A stretch of DNA of 64,000 bases. Source: Ptiloglossa arizonensis (taxonomy: Eukaryota; Arthropoda; Insecta; Hymenoptera; Colletidae). Position numbers and translations under genes: made by a program. Location of the stretch: contig NW_027478395.1 of NCBI RefSeq assembly GCF_051014685.1, positions 1,054,001 to 1,118,000 on the forward strand, read 5' to 3'. The notes beneath the pieces were generated by a model that searched no databases, was not told the origin of the DNA, and saw only the letters and a list, made by a program, of their open reading frames with translations. Below are positions 20,389 through 33,135 of the stretch, piece by piece (position 1 is the stretch's first letter; every line of letters starts with the position of its first letter).

Positions 20389-23300
20389 ACACGTACCGTT
20401 GTAATCGGGCGAGTTTCTACTTTCAAATGCAATAGGAATTTTTGGGTTAGGCCAATCCGTTCGCGAGATATGGGAGTTTGAAGCCAGGAAATGGTTGAGA
20501 AGGCAAAAAATTTTTCGCAATTCTGTGGCTCCATACGCTTAACCAGAATGGCCTAGGGAAAAAATACACATTCCGTTGTAATCGGGCGAGTTTCTACTTT
20601 CAAATGCAATAGGAATTTTTGGGTTAGGTCAATCCGTTCGCGACATATGAGAGCTTGAAGCTAAGAAATGGTTGAGAAGACAACAAATTTTTCGCAATTC
20701 TGCTGCTCCAAACGCTTAACCAGAATGGCCTAGGGAAAAAATTCACATACCGTTGTAATCGGGCGAGTTTCTACTTTCAGACGCAACTGGAATTTTTGGG
20801 TTAGGTCAATCCGTTCGCGAGATATGGGAGTTGGAATCCAGGAAATGGTTGAGAAGGCAAAAAATTTTTCGCAATTCTGCTGCTCCAAACGCTTAACCAG
20901 AATGGCCTAGGGAAAAAATACACATTCCGTTGTAATCGGGCGAGTTTCTACTGTCAAATGCAATAGGAATTTTTGGGTTAGGTCAATCCGTTCGCGACAT
21001 ATGAGAGTTTGAAGCTAAGAAATGGTTGACAAGACAACAAATTTTTCATAATTCTGCTGCTCCAATCGCTTAACCCGAATGGCCTAGGGGAAAAATACAC
21101 ATACCGTTGTAATCGGGCGAGTTTCTACTTTCAGATGCAATAGGAATTTTTGGGTTAGGTCAATCCGTTCGCCAGATATGGGAGTTTGAAGCCAAGAAAT
21201 GGTTGAGAAGGCAAAAAATTTTTCGCAATTCTGCTGCTCCAAACGCTTAACCAGAATGGCCTAGGGAAAAAATACACATACCGTTGTAATCGGGCGAGTT
21301 TCTACTTTCAAATGCAATAGGAATTTTTGGGTTAAGTCAATCCGTTCGCGAGATATGAGAGTTTGAAGCTGAGAAATGGTTGAGAAGACAACAAATTTTT
21401 CGCAAATATGCTGCTCCAAACGCTTAACCAGAGTGGCCCAGGGAAAAAATACGCATACCGTTGTAATCGGGCGAGTTTCTGCTTTCAGACGCAACAGGAA
21501 TTTTTGGGTTAGGTTAATCCGTTCGCGAGATATGGGACTTTGAAGCTAAGAAATGTTTGACAAGACAACAAATTTTTCATAATTATGCTGCTCCAATCGT
21601 TTAACCAGAATGGCCTAGGGGAAAAATACACGTACCGTTGTAATCGGGCGAGTTTCTACTATTAAATGCAATAGGAATTTTTGGGTTAGGCCAATCCGTT
21701 CGCGAGATATGGGAGTTTGAAGCCAGGAAATGGTTGAGAAGGCAAAAAATTTTTCGCAATTCTGTGGCTCCATACGCTTAACCAGAATGGCCTAGGGAAA
21801 AAATACACATTCCGTTGTAATCGGGCGAGTTTCTACTTTCAAATGCAATAGGAATTTTTGGGTTAGGTCAATCCGTTCGCGACATATGAGAGCTTGAAGC
21901 TAAGAAATGGTTGAGAAGACAACAAATTTTTCGCAATTCTGCTGCTCCAAACGCTTAACCAGAATGGCCTAGGGAAAAAATTCACATACCGTTGTAATCG
22001 GGCGAGTCTCTACTTTCAGACGCAACTGGAATTTTTGGGTTAGGTCAATCCGTTCGCGAGATATGGGAGTTGGAAGCCAGGAAATGGTTGAGATGGCAAA
22101 AAAATTTTCGCAATTCTGCTGCTCCAAACGCTTAACCAGAATGGCCTGGGGAAAAAATACACATTCCGTTGTAATCGGGCGAGTTTCTACTTTCAAATGC
22201 AATAGGAATTTTTGGGTTAGGTCAATCCGTTCGCGACATATGAGAGTTTGAAGCTAAGAAATGGTTGACAAGACAACAAATTTTTCATAATTCTGCTGCT
22301 CCAATCGCTTAACCCGAATGGCCTAGGGGAAAAATACACATACCGTTGTAATCGGGCGAGTTTCTACTTTCAGATGCAATAGGAATTTTTGGGTTAGGTC
22401 AATCCGTTCGCCAGATATGGGAGTTAGAAGCCAAGAAATGGTTGAGAAGGCAAAAAATTTTTCGCAATTCTGCTGCTCCAAACGCTTAACCAGAATGGCC
22501 TAGGGAAAAAATACACATACCGTTGTAATCGGGCGAGTTTCTACTTTCAAATGCAATAGGAATTTTTGGGTTAAGTCAATCCGTTCGCGAGATATGAGAG
22601 TTTGAAGCTGAGAAATGGTTGAGAAGACAACAAATTTTTCGCAATTCTGCTGCTCCAAACTCTTAAGCAGAATGGGCTAGGGAAAAAATTCACATACCGT
22701 TGTAATTGGGCGAGTTTCTACTTTCAGACGCAACAGGAATTTTTGGGTTAGGACAATCCGTTCGCGAGATATGGGACTTTGAAGCTAAGAAATGGTTGAC
22801 AAGACAACAAATTTTTCGCACTTCTGCTGATCCAAACGCTTAACCAGGATGGCCTAGGGGAAAAATACACATACCGTTGCAACCGGGCGAGTTTCTACTT
22901 TCAGATGCAATAGGAATTTTTGGGTTAGGTCAATCCGTTCGCGAGATATGGGAGTTTGAAGCCAAGAAATGGTTGAGAAGACAACAAATTTTTCGCACTT
23001 CTGCTGCTCCAATCGCTTAACCAGGATGGCCTAGGGGAAAAATACACATACCGTTGCAACCGGGCGAGTATCTACTTTCAGATGCAATAGGAATTTTTGG
23101 GTTAGGTCAATCCGTTCGCGAGATATGGGAGTTTGAAGCCAAGAAATGGTTGAGAAGGCAAAAAATTTTTCGCAATTCTGCTGCTCCAAACGCTTAAACA
23201 GAATGGCCTAGGGAAAAAATACACATACCGTCGTAATCGGGCAAGTTTCTACTTTCAGATGCAATAGGAATTTTTGGGATAGGTCAATCCGTTCGCGAGA

Positions 23301-23694
23301 TATGGGAGTTTGAAGCTAAGAAATGGTTGAGAAGACAACAAATTTTTCGCAATTCTGCTGCTCCAAACGCTTAACCAGAATGGCCTAGGGAAAAAATACG
23401 CACACCCTTGTAATCGGGCGAGTTTCTACTTTCAGACACAGAAGGAATTTTTGGGTTTGGTCAATCCGTTCGCGAGATATGGGACTTTGAATCTAAGAAA
23501 TGGTTGAGAAGACAACAAATTTTTCGCACTTCTGCTGCTCCAATCGCTTAACCAGGATGGCCTAGGGGAAAAATACACATACCGTTGCAACCGGGCGAGT
23601 TTCTACTTTCAGATGCAATAGGAATTTTTGGGTTAGGTCAATCCGTTCGCGAGATATGGGAGTTTGAAGCCAAGAAATGGTTGAGAAGGCAACA

Positions 23695-24278
23695 AATTTT
23701 TCGCACTTCTGCTGCTCCAATCGCTTAACCAGGATGGTCTAGGGAAAAAATACACATACCGTTGCAACCGGGCGAGTTTCTACTTTCAGATGCAATAGGA
23801 ATTTTTGGGTTAGGTCAATCCGTTCGCGAGATATGGGAGTTTGAAACCAAGAAATGGTAGAGAAGGCAAAAAATTGTTCACAATTCTGCTGCTCCAAACG
23901 CTTAACCAGAATGGGCTAGGGAAAAAATACACATACCCTTGTAATCGGGCTAGTTTCTACTTTCAGACGCAGAAGGAATTTTTGGGTTTGGTCAATCCGT
24001 TCGCGAGATATGGGACTTTGAATCTAAGAAATGGTAGAGAAGACAACAAATTTTTCGCAATTCTGCTGCTCCAAACGCTTAACCAGAATGGGCTAGGGAA
24101 AAAATTCCCATACCGTTGTAATTGGGCGAGTTTCTACTTTCAGACGCAGAAGGAATTTTTGGGTTTGGTCAATCCGTTCGCGAGATATGGGACTTTGAAT
24201 CTAAGAAATGGTTGAGAAGACAACAAATTTTTCGCAATTCTGCTGCTCCAAACTCTTAACCAGAATGGGCTAGGGAAA
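23695..24278. repeat. 34-monomer-offset duplicate, left copy
   Basis: Recurs at 29,713-30,296 with an offset of 6,018 bp (34 x 177). Both share AGGATGGTCTAGGG, TTTGAAACCAAG, GGTAGAGAAGG and AAATTGTTCACAATT. The GGTAGAG change removes the stop codon normally present at GGTTGAG in one frame. That makes the two identical-length 124-codon open frames at 23,841 and 29,859, which are repeat sequence and not genes. Confidence 0.82.
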
Positions 24279-25285
24279 AAATACACATACCGTTGTAATC
24301 GGGCGAGGTTCTACTTTCAGATGCAATAGGAATTTTTGGGTTAGGTCAATCCGTTCGCGAGATATGGGAGTTTGAAGCCAAGAAATGGTTGAGAAGGCAA
24401 AAAATTTTTCGCAATTCTGCTGCTCCAAACGCTTAACCAGAATGGCCTAGGGACAAAATACGCACACCCTTGTAATCGGGCTAGTTTCTACTTTCAGACG
24501 CAGAAGGAATTTTTGGGTTTGGTCAATCCGTTCGCGAGATATGGGACTTTGAATCTAAGAAATGGTAGAGAAGACAACAAATTTTTCGCAATTCTGCTGC
24601 TCCAAACGCTTAACCAGAATGGGCTAGGGAAAAAATTCCCATACCGTTGTAATTGGGCGAGTTTCTACTTTCAGACGCAGAAGGAATTTTTGGGTTTGGT
24701 CAATCCGTTCGCGAGATATGGGACTTTGAATCTAAGAAATGGTTGAGAAGACAACAAATTTTTCGCAATTCTGCGGCTCCAAACTCTTAACCAGAATGGG
24801 CTAGGGAAAAAATTCACATACCGTTGTAATTGGGCGAGTTTCTACTTTCAGACGCAACAGGAATTTTTGGGTTAGGACAATCCGTTCGCGAGATATGGGA
24901 CTTTGAAGCTAAGAAATGGTTGACAAGACAACAAATTTTTCGCACTTCTGCTGATCCAAACGCTTAATCAGGATGGCCTAGGGGAAAAATACACATACCG
25001 TTGCAACCGGGCGAGTTTCTACTTTCAGATGCAATAGGAATTTTTGGGTTAGGTCAATCCGTTCGCGAGATATGGGAGTTTGAAGCCAAGAAATGGTTGA
25101 GAAGACAACAAATTTTTCGCACTTCTGCTGCTCCAATCGCTTAACCAGGATGGCCTAGGGGAAAAATACACATACCGTTGCAACCGGGCGAGTTTCTACT
25201 TTCAGATGCAATAGGAATTTTTGGGTTAGGTCAATCCGTTCGCGAGATATGGGAGTTTGAAGCCAAGAAATGGTTGAGAAGGCAA
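24040..25285. repeat. 40-monomer-offset duplicate (7-mer), left copy
   Basis: Recurs at 31,120-32,365 with an offset of 7,080 bp (40 x 177). The block is about seven monomers long. Shared markers are GGGCGAGGTTCTAC, GGGACAAAATACGC, AACTCTTAACCAG and GCTGATCCAAACGC in the same order. Differences seen are TTCGTTCGCG near 31,430 and TCTACTCTCAGACG near 31,744 in the right copy. Confidence 0.82.
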
Positions 25286-25701
25286 CAAATTTTTCGCACT
25301 TCTGCTGCTCCAATCGCTTAACCAGGATGGCCTAGGGGAAAAATACACATACCGTTGCAACCGGGCGAGTTTCTACTTTCAGATGCAATAGGAATTTTTG
25401 GGTTAGGTCAATCCGTTCGCGAGATATGGGAGTTTGAAGCCAAGAAATGGTTGAGAAGTCAAAAAATTTTTCGCAATTCTGCTGCTCCAAACGCTTAAAC
25501 AGAATGGCCTAGGGAAAAAATACACATACCGTCGTAATCGGGCGAGTTTCTACTTTCAGATGCAATAGGAATTTTTGGGTCAGGTCAATCCGTTCGCGAG
25601 ATATGGGAGTTTGAAGCTAAGAAATGGTTGAGAAGACAACAAATTTTTCGCAATTCTGCGGCTCCAAACTCTTAACCAGAATGGGCTAGGGAAAAAATTC
25701 A

Positions 25702-27833
25702 CATACCGTTGTAATTGGGCGAGTTTCTACTTTCAGACGCAGAAGGAATTTTTGGGTTTGGTCAATCCGTTCGCGAGATATGGGACTTTGAATCTAAGAA
25801 ATGGTTGAGAAGACAACAAATTTTTCGCAATTCTGCTGCTCCAAACGCTTAACCAGAATGGGCTAGGGAAAAAATACACATACCGTTGTAATCGGGCGAG
25901 GTTCTACTTTCAGATGCAATAGGAATTTTTGGGTTAGGTCAATCCGTTCGCGAGATATGGGAGTTTGAAGCCAAGAAATGGTTGAGAAGGCAAAAAATTT
26001 TTCGCAATTCTGCTGCTCCAAACGCTTAACCAGAATGGCCTAGGGACAAAGTACGCACACCCTTGTAATCGGGCTAGTTTCTACTTTCAGACGCAGAAGG
26101 AATTTTTGGGTTTGGTCAATCCGTTCGCGAGATATGGGACTTTGAATCTAAGAAATGGTAGAGAAGACAACAAATTTTTCGCAATTCTGCTGCCCCAAAC
26201 GCTTAACCAGAATGGGCTAGGGAAAAAATTCCCATACCGTTGTAATTGGGCGAGTTTCTACTTTCAGACGCAGAAGGAATTTTTGGGTTTGGTCAATCCG
26301 TTCGCGAGATATGGGACTTTGAATCTAAGAAATGGTTGAGAAGACAACAAATTTTTCGCAATTCTGCTGCTCCAAACTCTTAACCAGAATGGGCTAGGGA
26401 AAAAATTCACATACCGTTGTAATTGGGCGAGTTTCTACTTTCAGACGCAACAGGAATTTTTGGGTTAGGACAATCCGTTCGCGAGATATGGGACTTTGAA
26501 GCTAAGAAATGGTTGACAAGACAACAAATTTTTCGCACTTCTGCTGATCCAAACGCTTAACCAGGATGGCCTAGGGGAAAAATACACATACCGTTGCAAC
26601 CGGGCGAGTTTCTACTTTCAGATGCAATAGGAATTTTTGGGTTAGGTCAATCCGTTCGCGAGATATGGGAGTTTGAAGCCAAGAAATGGTTGAGAAGACA
26701 ACAAATTTTTCGCACTTCTGCTGCTCCAATCGCTTAACCAGGATGGCCTAGGGGAAAAATACACATACCGTTGCAACCGGGCGAGTTTCTACTTTCAGAT
26801 GCAATAGGAATTTTTGGGTTAGGTCAATCCGTTCGCGAGATATGGGAGTTTGAAGCCAAGAAATGGTTGAGAAGGCAACAAATTTTTCGCACTTCTGCTG
26901 CTCCAATCGCTTAACCAGGATGGCCTAGGGGAAAAATACACATACCGTTGCAACCGGGCGAGTTTCTACTTTCAGATGCAATAGGAATTTTTGGGTTAGG
27001 TCAATCCGTTCGCGAGATATGGGAGTTTGAAGCCAAGAAATGGTTGAGAAGGCAAAAAATTTTTCGCAATTCTGCTGCTCCAAACGCTTAAACAGAATGG
27101 CCTAGGGAAAAAATACACATACCGTCGTAATCGGGCGAGTTTCTACTTTCAGATGCAATAGGAATTTTTGGGTTAGGTCAATCCGTTCGCGAGATATGGG
27201 AGTTTGAAGCTAAGAAATGGTTGAGAAGACAACAAATTTTTCGCAATTCTGCTGCTCCAAACGCTTAACCAGAATGGCCTAGGGAAAAAATACGCACACC
27301 CTTGTAATCGGGCGAGTTTCTACTTTCAGACGCAGAAGGAATTTTTGGGTTTGGTCAATCCGTTCGCGAGATATGGGACTTTGAATCTAAGAAATGATTG
27401 AGAAGACAACAAATTTTTCGCGATTCTGCTGCTCCAAACGCATAACCAGAATGGGCTAGGGAAAAAATACACATACCGTTGTAATCGGGCGAGTTTCTAC
27501 TTTCAGACGCAACAGGAATTTTTGGGTTAAGACAATCCGTTCGCGAGATATGGGACTTTGAAGCTAAGAAATGGTTGACAAGACAACAAATTTTTCGCAC
27601 TTCTGCTGCTCCAATCGCTTAACCAGAATGGCCTAGGGGAAAAATACACGTACCGTTGTAACCGGGCGAGTTTCTACTTTCAGATGCAATAGGAATTTTT
27701 GGGTTAGGTCAATCCGTTCGCGAGATATGGGAGTTTGAAGCCAAGAAATGGTTGAGAAGGCAAAAAATTTTTCGCAATTCTGCTGCTCCAAACGCTTAAA
27801 CAGAATGGCCTAGGGAAAAAATACACATACCGT
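25702..27833. repeat. 42-monomer-offset duplicate (12 monomers), left copy
   Basis: About 2.13 kb recurs at 33,136-35,267 with an offset of 7,434 bp (42 x 177). Shared private variants include GCTGCCCCAAACGC (26,191/33,625), GAAATGATTGAG (about 27,393/34,827), GGGTTAAGACAATCC and ACACGTACCGTTGTAACCGG. Differences seen include TCGCGATTCTGCTG near 27,418 against TCGAGATTCTGCGG near 34,852. Confidence 0.85.
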
Positions 27834-29712
27834 CGTAATCGGGCGAGTTTCTACTTTCAGATGCAATAGGAATTTTTGGGTTAGGTTAATCTGTTCGCGA
27901 GATATGGGAGTTTGAAGCCAAGAAATGGTTGAGGAGGCAAAAAATTTTTCGCAATTCTGCTGCTCCAAACGCTTAACCAGAATGGTCTAGGGAAAAAATA
28001 CACATACCGTTGTAATTGGGCGAGTTTCTACTTTCAGATGCAATAGGAATTTTTGGGTTAGGTCAATCCGTTCGCGAGATATGGGAGTTTGAAGCCAAGA
28101 AATGGTTGAGAAGGCAAAAAATTTTTCGCAATTCTGCTGCTCCAAACGCTTAAACAGAATGGCCTAAGGAAAAAATACACATACCGTCGTAATCGGGCGA
28201 GTTTCTACTTTCAGATGCAATAGGAATTTTTGGGTTAGGTCAATCCGTTCGCGAGATATGGGAGTTTGAAGCTAAGAAATGGTTGAGAAGACAACAAATT
28301 TTTCGCAATTCTGCTGCTCCGAACGCTTAACCAGAATGGCCTAGGGAGAAAATACGCACACCCTTGTAATCGGACGAGTTTCTACTTTCAGACGCAGAAG
28401 GAATTTTTGGGTTTGGTCAATCGGTTCGCGAGATATGGGACTTTGAATCTAAGAAATGGTTGAGAAGACAACAAATTTTTCGCAATTCTGCTGCTCCAAA
28501 CGCTTAACCAGAATGGGCTAGGGAAAAAATTCACATACCGTTGTAATTGGGCGAGTTTCTACTTTCAGACGCAACAGGAATTTTTGGGTTAAGACAATCC
28601 GTTCGCGAGATATGGGACTTTGAAGCCAAGAAATGGTTGAGAAGGCAAACAATTTTTCGCAATTCTGCTGCTCCAAACGCTTAAACAGAATGGCCTAGGG
28701 AAAAAATACACATACCGTCGTAATCGGGCGAGTTTCTACTTTCAGATGCAATAGGAATTTTTGGGTTAGGTCAATCCGTTCGCGAGATATGGGAGTTTGA
28801 AGCCAAGAAATGGTTGAGGAGGCAAAAAATTTTTCGCAATTCTGCTGCTCCAAACGCTTAACCAGAATGGGCTAGGGAAAAAATACACATACCGTTGTAA
28901 TCGGGCGAGGTTCTACTTTCAGATGCAATAGGAATTTTTGGGTTAGGTCAATCCGTTCGCGAGATATGGGAGTTTGAAGCCAAGAAATGGTTGAGAAGGC
29001 AAAAAATTTTTCGCAATTCTGCTGCTCCAAACGCTTAACCAGAATGGCCTAGGGACAAAATACGCACACCCTTGTAATCGGGCGAGTTTTTACTTTCAGA
29101 CGCAGAAGGAATTTTTGGGTTTGGTCAATCCGTTCGCGAGATATGGGACTTTGAATCTAAGAAATGGTAGAGAAGACAACAAATTTTTCGCAATTCTGCT
29201 GCTCCAAACGCTTAACCAGAATGGGCTAGGGAAAAAATTCCCATACCGTTGTAATTGGGCGAGTTTCTACTTTCAGACGCAACAGGAATTTTTGAGTTAG
29301 GACAATCCGTTCGCGAGATATGGGACTTTGAAGCTAAGAAATGGTTGACAAGACAACAAATTTTTCGCACTTCTGCTGATCCAAACGCTTAACCAGGATG
29401 GCCTAGGGGAAAAATACACATACCGTTGCAACCGGGCGAGTTTCTACTTTCAGATGCGATAGGAATTTTTGGGTTAGGTCAATCCGTTCGCGAGATATGG
29501 GAGTTTGAAGCCAAGAAATGGTTGAGAAGGCAAAAAATTTTTCGCAATTCTGCTGCTCCAAACGCTTAAACAGAATGGCCTAGGGAAAAAATACACATAC
29601 CGTCGTAATCGGGCAAGTTTCTACTTTCAGATGCAATAGGAATTTTTGGGATAGGTCAATCCGTTCGCGAGATATGGGAGTTTGAAGCTAAGAAATGGTT
29701 GAGAAGACAACA

Positions 29713-30296
29713 AATTTTTCGCACTTCTGCTGCTCCAATCGCTTAACCAGGATGGTCTAGGGAAAAAATACACATACCGTTGCAACCGGGCGAGTTTCTA
29801 CTTTCAGATGCAATAGGAATTTTTGGGTTAGGTCAATCCGTTCGCGAGATATGGGAGTTTGAAACCAAGAAATGGTAGAGAAGGCAAAAAATTGTTCACA
29901 ATTCTGCTGCTCCAAACGCTTAACCAGAATGGGCTAGGGAAAAAATACACATACCCTTGTAATCGGGCTAGTTTCTACTTTCAGACGCAGAAGGAATTTT
30001 TGGGTTTGGTCAATCCGTTCGCGAGATATGGGACTTTGAATCTAAGAAATGGTAGAGAAGACAACAAATTTTTCGCAATTCTGCTGCTCCAAACGCTTAA
30101 CCAGAATGGGCTAGGGAAAAAATTCCCATACCGTTGTAATTGGGCGAGTTTCTACTTTCAGACGCAGAAGGAATTTTTGGGTTTGGTCAATCCGTTCGCG
30201 AGAAATGGGACTTTGAATCTAAGAAATGGTTGAGAAGACAACAAATTTTTCGCAATTCTGCTGCTCCAAACTCTTAACCAGAATGGGCTAGGGAAA
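29713..30296. repeat. 34-monomer-offset duplicate, right copy
   Basis: Partner of 23,695-24,278. One noted difference is CGCGAGAAATGGG near 30,198 where the left copy has CGCGAGATATGGG. Confidence 0.82.
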
Positions 30297-31119
30297 AAAT
30301 TCACATACCGTTGTAATTGGGCGAGTTTCTACTTTCAGACGCAACAGGAATTTTTGGGTTAGGACAATCCGTTCGCGAGATATGGGACTTTGAAGCTAAG
30401 AAATGGTTGACAAGACAACAAATTTTTCGCACTTCTGCTGATCCAAACGCTTAACCAGGATGGCCTAGGGGAAAAATACACATACCGTTGCAACCGGGCG
30501 AGTTTCTACTTTCAGATGCAATAGGAATTTTTGGGTTAGGTCAATCCGTTCGTGAGATATGGGAGTTTGAAGCCAAGAAATGGTTGAGAAGACAACAAAT
30601 TTTTCGCACTTCTGCTGCTCCAATCGCTTAACCAGGATGGCCTAGGGGAAAAATACACATACCGTTGCAACCGGGCGAGTTTCTACTTTCAGATGCAATA
30701 GGAATTTTTGGGTTAGGTCAATCCGTTCGCGAGATATGGGAGTTTGAAGCCAAGAAATGGTTGAGAAGGCAACAAATTTTTCGCACTTCTGCTGCTCCAA
30801 TCGCTTAACCAGGATGGCCTAGGGGAAAAATACACATACCGTTGCAACCGGGCGAGTTTCTACTTTCAGATGCAATAGGAATTTTTGGGTTAGGTCAATC
30901 CGTTCGCGAGATATGGGAGTTTGAAGCCAAGAAATGGTTGAGAAGGCAAAAAATTTTTCGCAATTCTGCTGCTCCAAACGCTTAAACAGAATGGCCTAGG
31001 GAAAAAATACACATACCGTCGTAATCGGGCGAGTTTCTACTTTCAGATGCAATAGGAATTTTTGGGTTAGGTCAATCCGTTCGCGAGATATGGGAGTTTG
31101 AAGCTAAGAAATGGTTGAG

Positions 31120-32365
31120 AAGACAACAAATTTTTCGCAATTCTGCTGCTCCAAACGCTTAACCAGAATGGCCTAGGGAAAAAATTCCCATACCGTTGTA
31201 ATTGGGCGAGTTTCTACTTTCAGACGCAGAAGGAATTTTTGGGTTTGGTCAATCCGTTCGCGAGATATGGGACTTTGAATCTAAGAAATGGTTGAGAAGA
31301 CAACAAATTTTTCGCAATTCTGCTGCTCCAAACGCTTAACCAGAATGGGCTAGGGAAAAAATACACATACCGTTGTAATCGGGCGAGGTTCTACTTTCAG
31401 ATGCAATAGGAATTTTTGGGTTAGGTCAATTCGTTCGCGAGATATGGGAGTTTGAAGCCAAGAAATGGTTGAGAAGGCAAAAAATTTTTCGCAATTCTGC
31501 TGCTCCAAACGCTTAACCAGAATGGCCTAGGGACAAAATACGCAAACCCTTGTAATCGGGCTAGTTTCTACTTTCAGACGCAGAAGGAATTTTTGGGTTT
31601 GGTCAATCCGTTCGCGAGATATGGGACTTTGAATCTAAGAAATGGTAGAGAAGACAACAAATTTTTCGCAATTCTGCTGCTCCAAACGCTTAACCAGAAT
31701 GGGCTAGGGAAAAAATTCCCATACCGTTGTAATTGGGCGAGTTTCTACTCTCAGACGCAGAAGGAATTTTTGGGTTTGGTCAATCCGTTCGCGAGATATG
31801 GGACTTTGAATCTAAGAAATGGTTGAGAAGACAACAAATTCTTCGCAATTCTGCTGCTCCAAACTCTTAACCAGAATGGGCTAGGGAAAAAATTCACATA
31901 CCGTTGTAATTGGGCGAGTTTCTACTTTCAGACGCAACAGGAATTTTTGGGTTAGGACAATCCGTTCGCGAGATATGGGACTTTGAAGCTAAGAAATGGT
32001 TGACAAGACAACAAATTTTTCGCACTTCTGCTGATCCAAACGCTTAACCAGGATGGCCTAGGGGAAAAATACACATACCGTTGCAACCGGGCGAGTTTCT
32101 ACTTTCAGATGCAATAGGAATTTTTGGGTTAGGTCAATCCGTTCGCGAGATATGGGAGTTTGAAGCCAAGAAATGGTTGAGAAGACAACAAATTTTTCGC
32201 ACTTCTGCTGCTCCAATCGCTTAACCAGGATGGCCTAGGGGAAAAATACACATACCGTTGCAACCGGGCGAGTTTCTACTTTCAGATGCAATAGGAATTT
32301 TTGGGTTAGGTCAATCCGTTCGCGAGATATGGGAGTTTGAAGCCAAGAAATGGTTGAGAAGGCAA
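31120..32365. repeat. 40-monomer-offset duplicate (7-mer), right copy
   Basis: Partner of 24,040-25,285, ending where GAGAAGGCAAAAAATTTTT replaces the GAGAAGGCAACAAATTTTT of the left copy. Confidence 0.82.
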
Positions 32366-33135
32366 AAAATTTTTCGCAATTCTGCTGCTCCAAACGCTTA
32401 AACAGAATGGCCTAGGGAAAAAATACACATACCGTCGTAATCGGGCAAGTTTCTACTTTCAGATGCAATAGGAATTTTTGGGATAGGTCAATCCGTTCGC
32501 GAGATATGGGAGTTTGAAGCTAAGAAATGGTTGAGAAGACAACAAATTTTTCGCAATTCTGCTGCTCCAAACGCTTAACCAGAATGGCCTAGGGAAAAAA
32601 TACGCACACCCTTGTAATCGGGCGAGTTTCTACTTTCAGACACAGAAGGAATTTTTGGGTTTGGTCAATCCGTTCGCGAGATATGGGACTTTGAATCTAA
32701 GAAATGGTTGAGAAGACAACAAATTTTTCGCACTTCTGCTGCTCCAATCGCTTAACCAGGATGGCCTAGGGGAAAAATACACATACCGTTGCAACCGGGC
32801 GAGTTTCTACTTTCAGATGCAATAGGAATTTTTGGGTTAGGTCAATCCGTTCGCGAGATATGGGACTTTGAATCTAAGAAATGGTTGAGAAGACAACAAA
32901 TTTTTCGCAATTCTGCTGCTCCAAACTCTTAACCAGAATGGGCTAGGGAAAAAATACACACACCGTCGTAATCGGGCGAGTTTCTACTTTCAGATGCAAT
33001 AGGAATTTTTGGGTCAGGTCAATCCGTTCGCGAGATATGCGAGTTTGAAGCTAAGAAATGGTTGAGAAGACAACAAATTTTTCGCAATTCTGCTGCTCCA
33101 AACGCTTAACCAGAATGGCCTAGGGAAAAAATTCC

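Larger units (their letters stand above)
7442..22644. repeat. Region II: subfamily domain with 7- and 8-monomer HORs
   Basis: About 86 monomers marked by CAAATGCAATAGG at phase 77-87, ACACATTCC or ACACGTACC at phase 38-48, GCGACATATGAGAG around phase 114-126, GACAAGACAACAAATTTTTCATAATT around phase 145-174 (given here in part), and TGTGGCTCCATACGC at phase 1. These markers are absent or rare elsewhere. The domain is built from 1,239-bp (7-mer) and 1,414/1,415-bp (8-mer) units and contains a 5.84 kb block twice. It ends sharply at 22,644, which is also the end of the second block copy. No gene was seen. Confidence 0.8.
16800..22644. repeat. Large duplicated block B (5.85 kb)
   Basis: Partner of block A at 8,662-14,505. 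Private differences in B include AGGTCTATCCG near 17,267, TCGTTTAACC near 21,598 and CTATTAAATG near 21,659. Its right end coincides with the switch from region II to region III. The span between the blocks (14,506-16,799) holds related but rearranged monomers. Confidence 0.88.
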
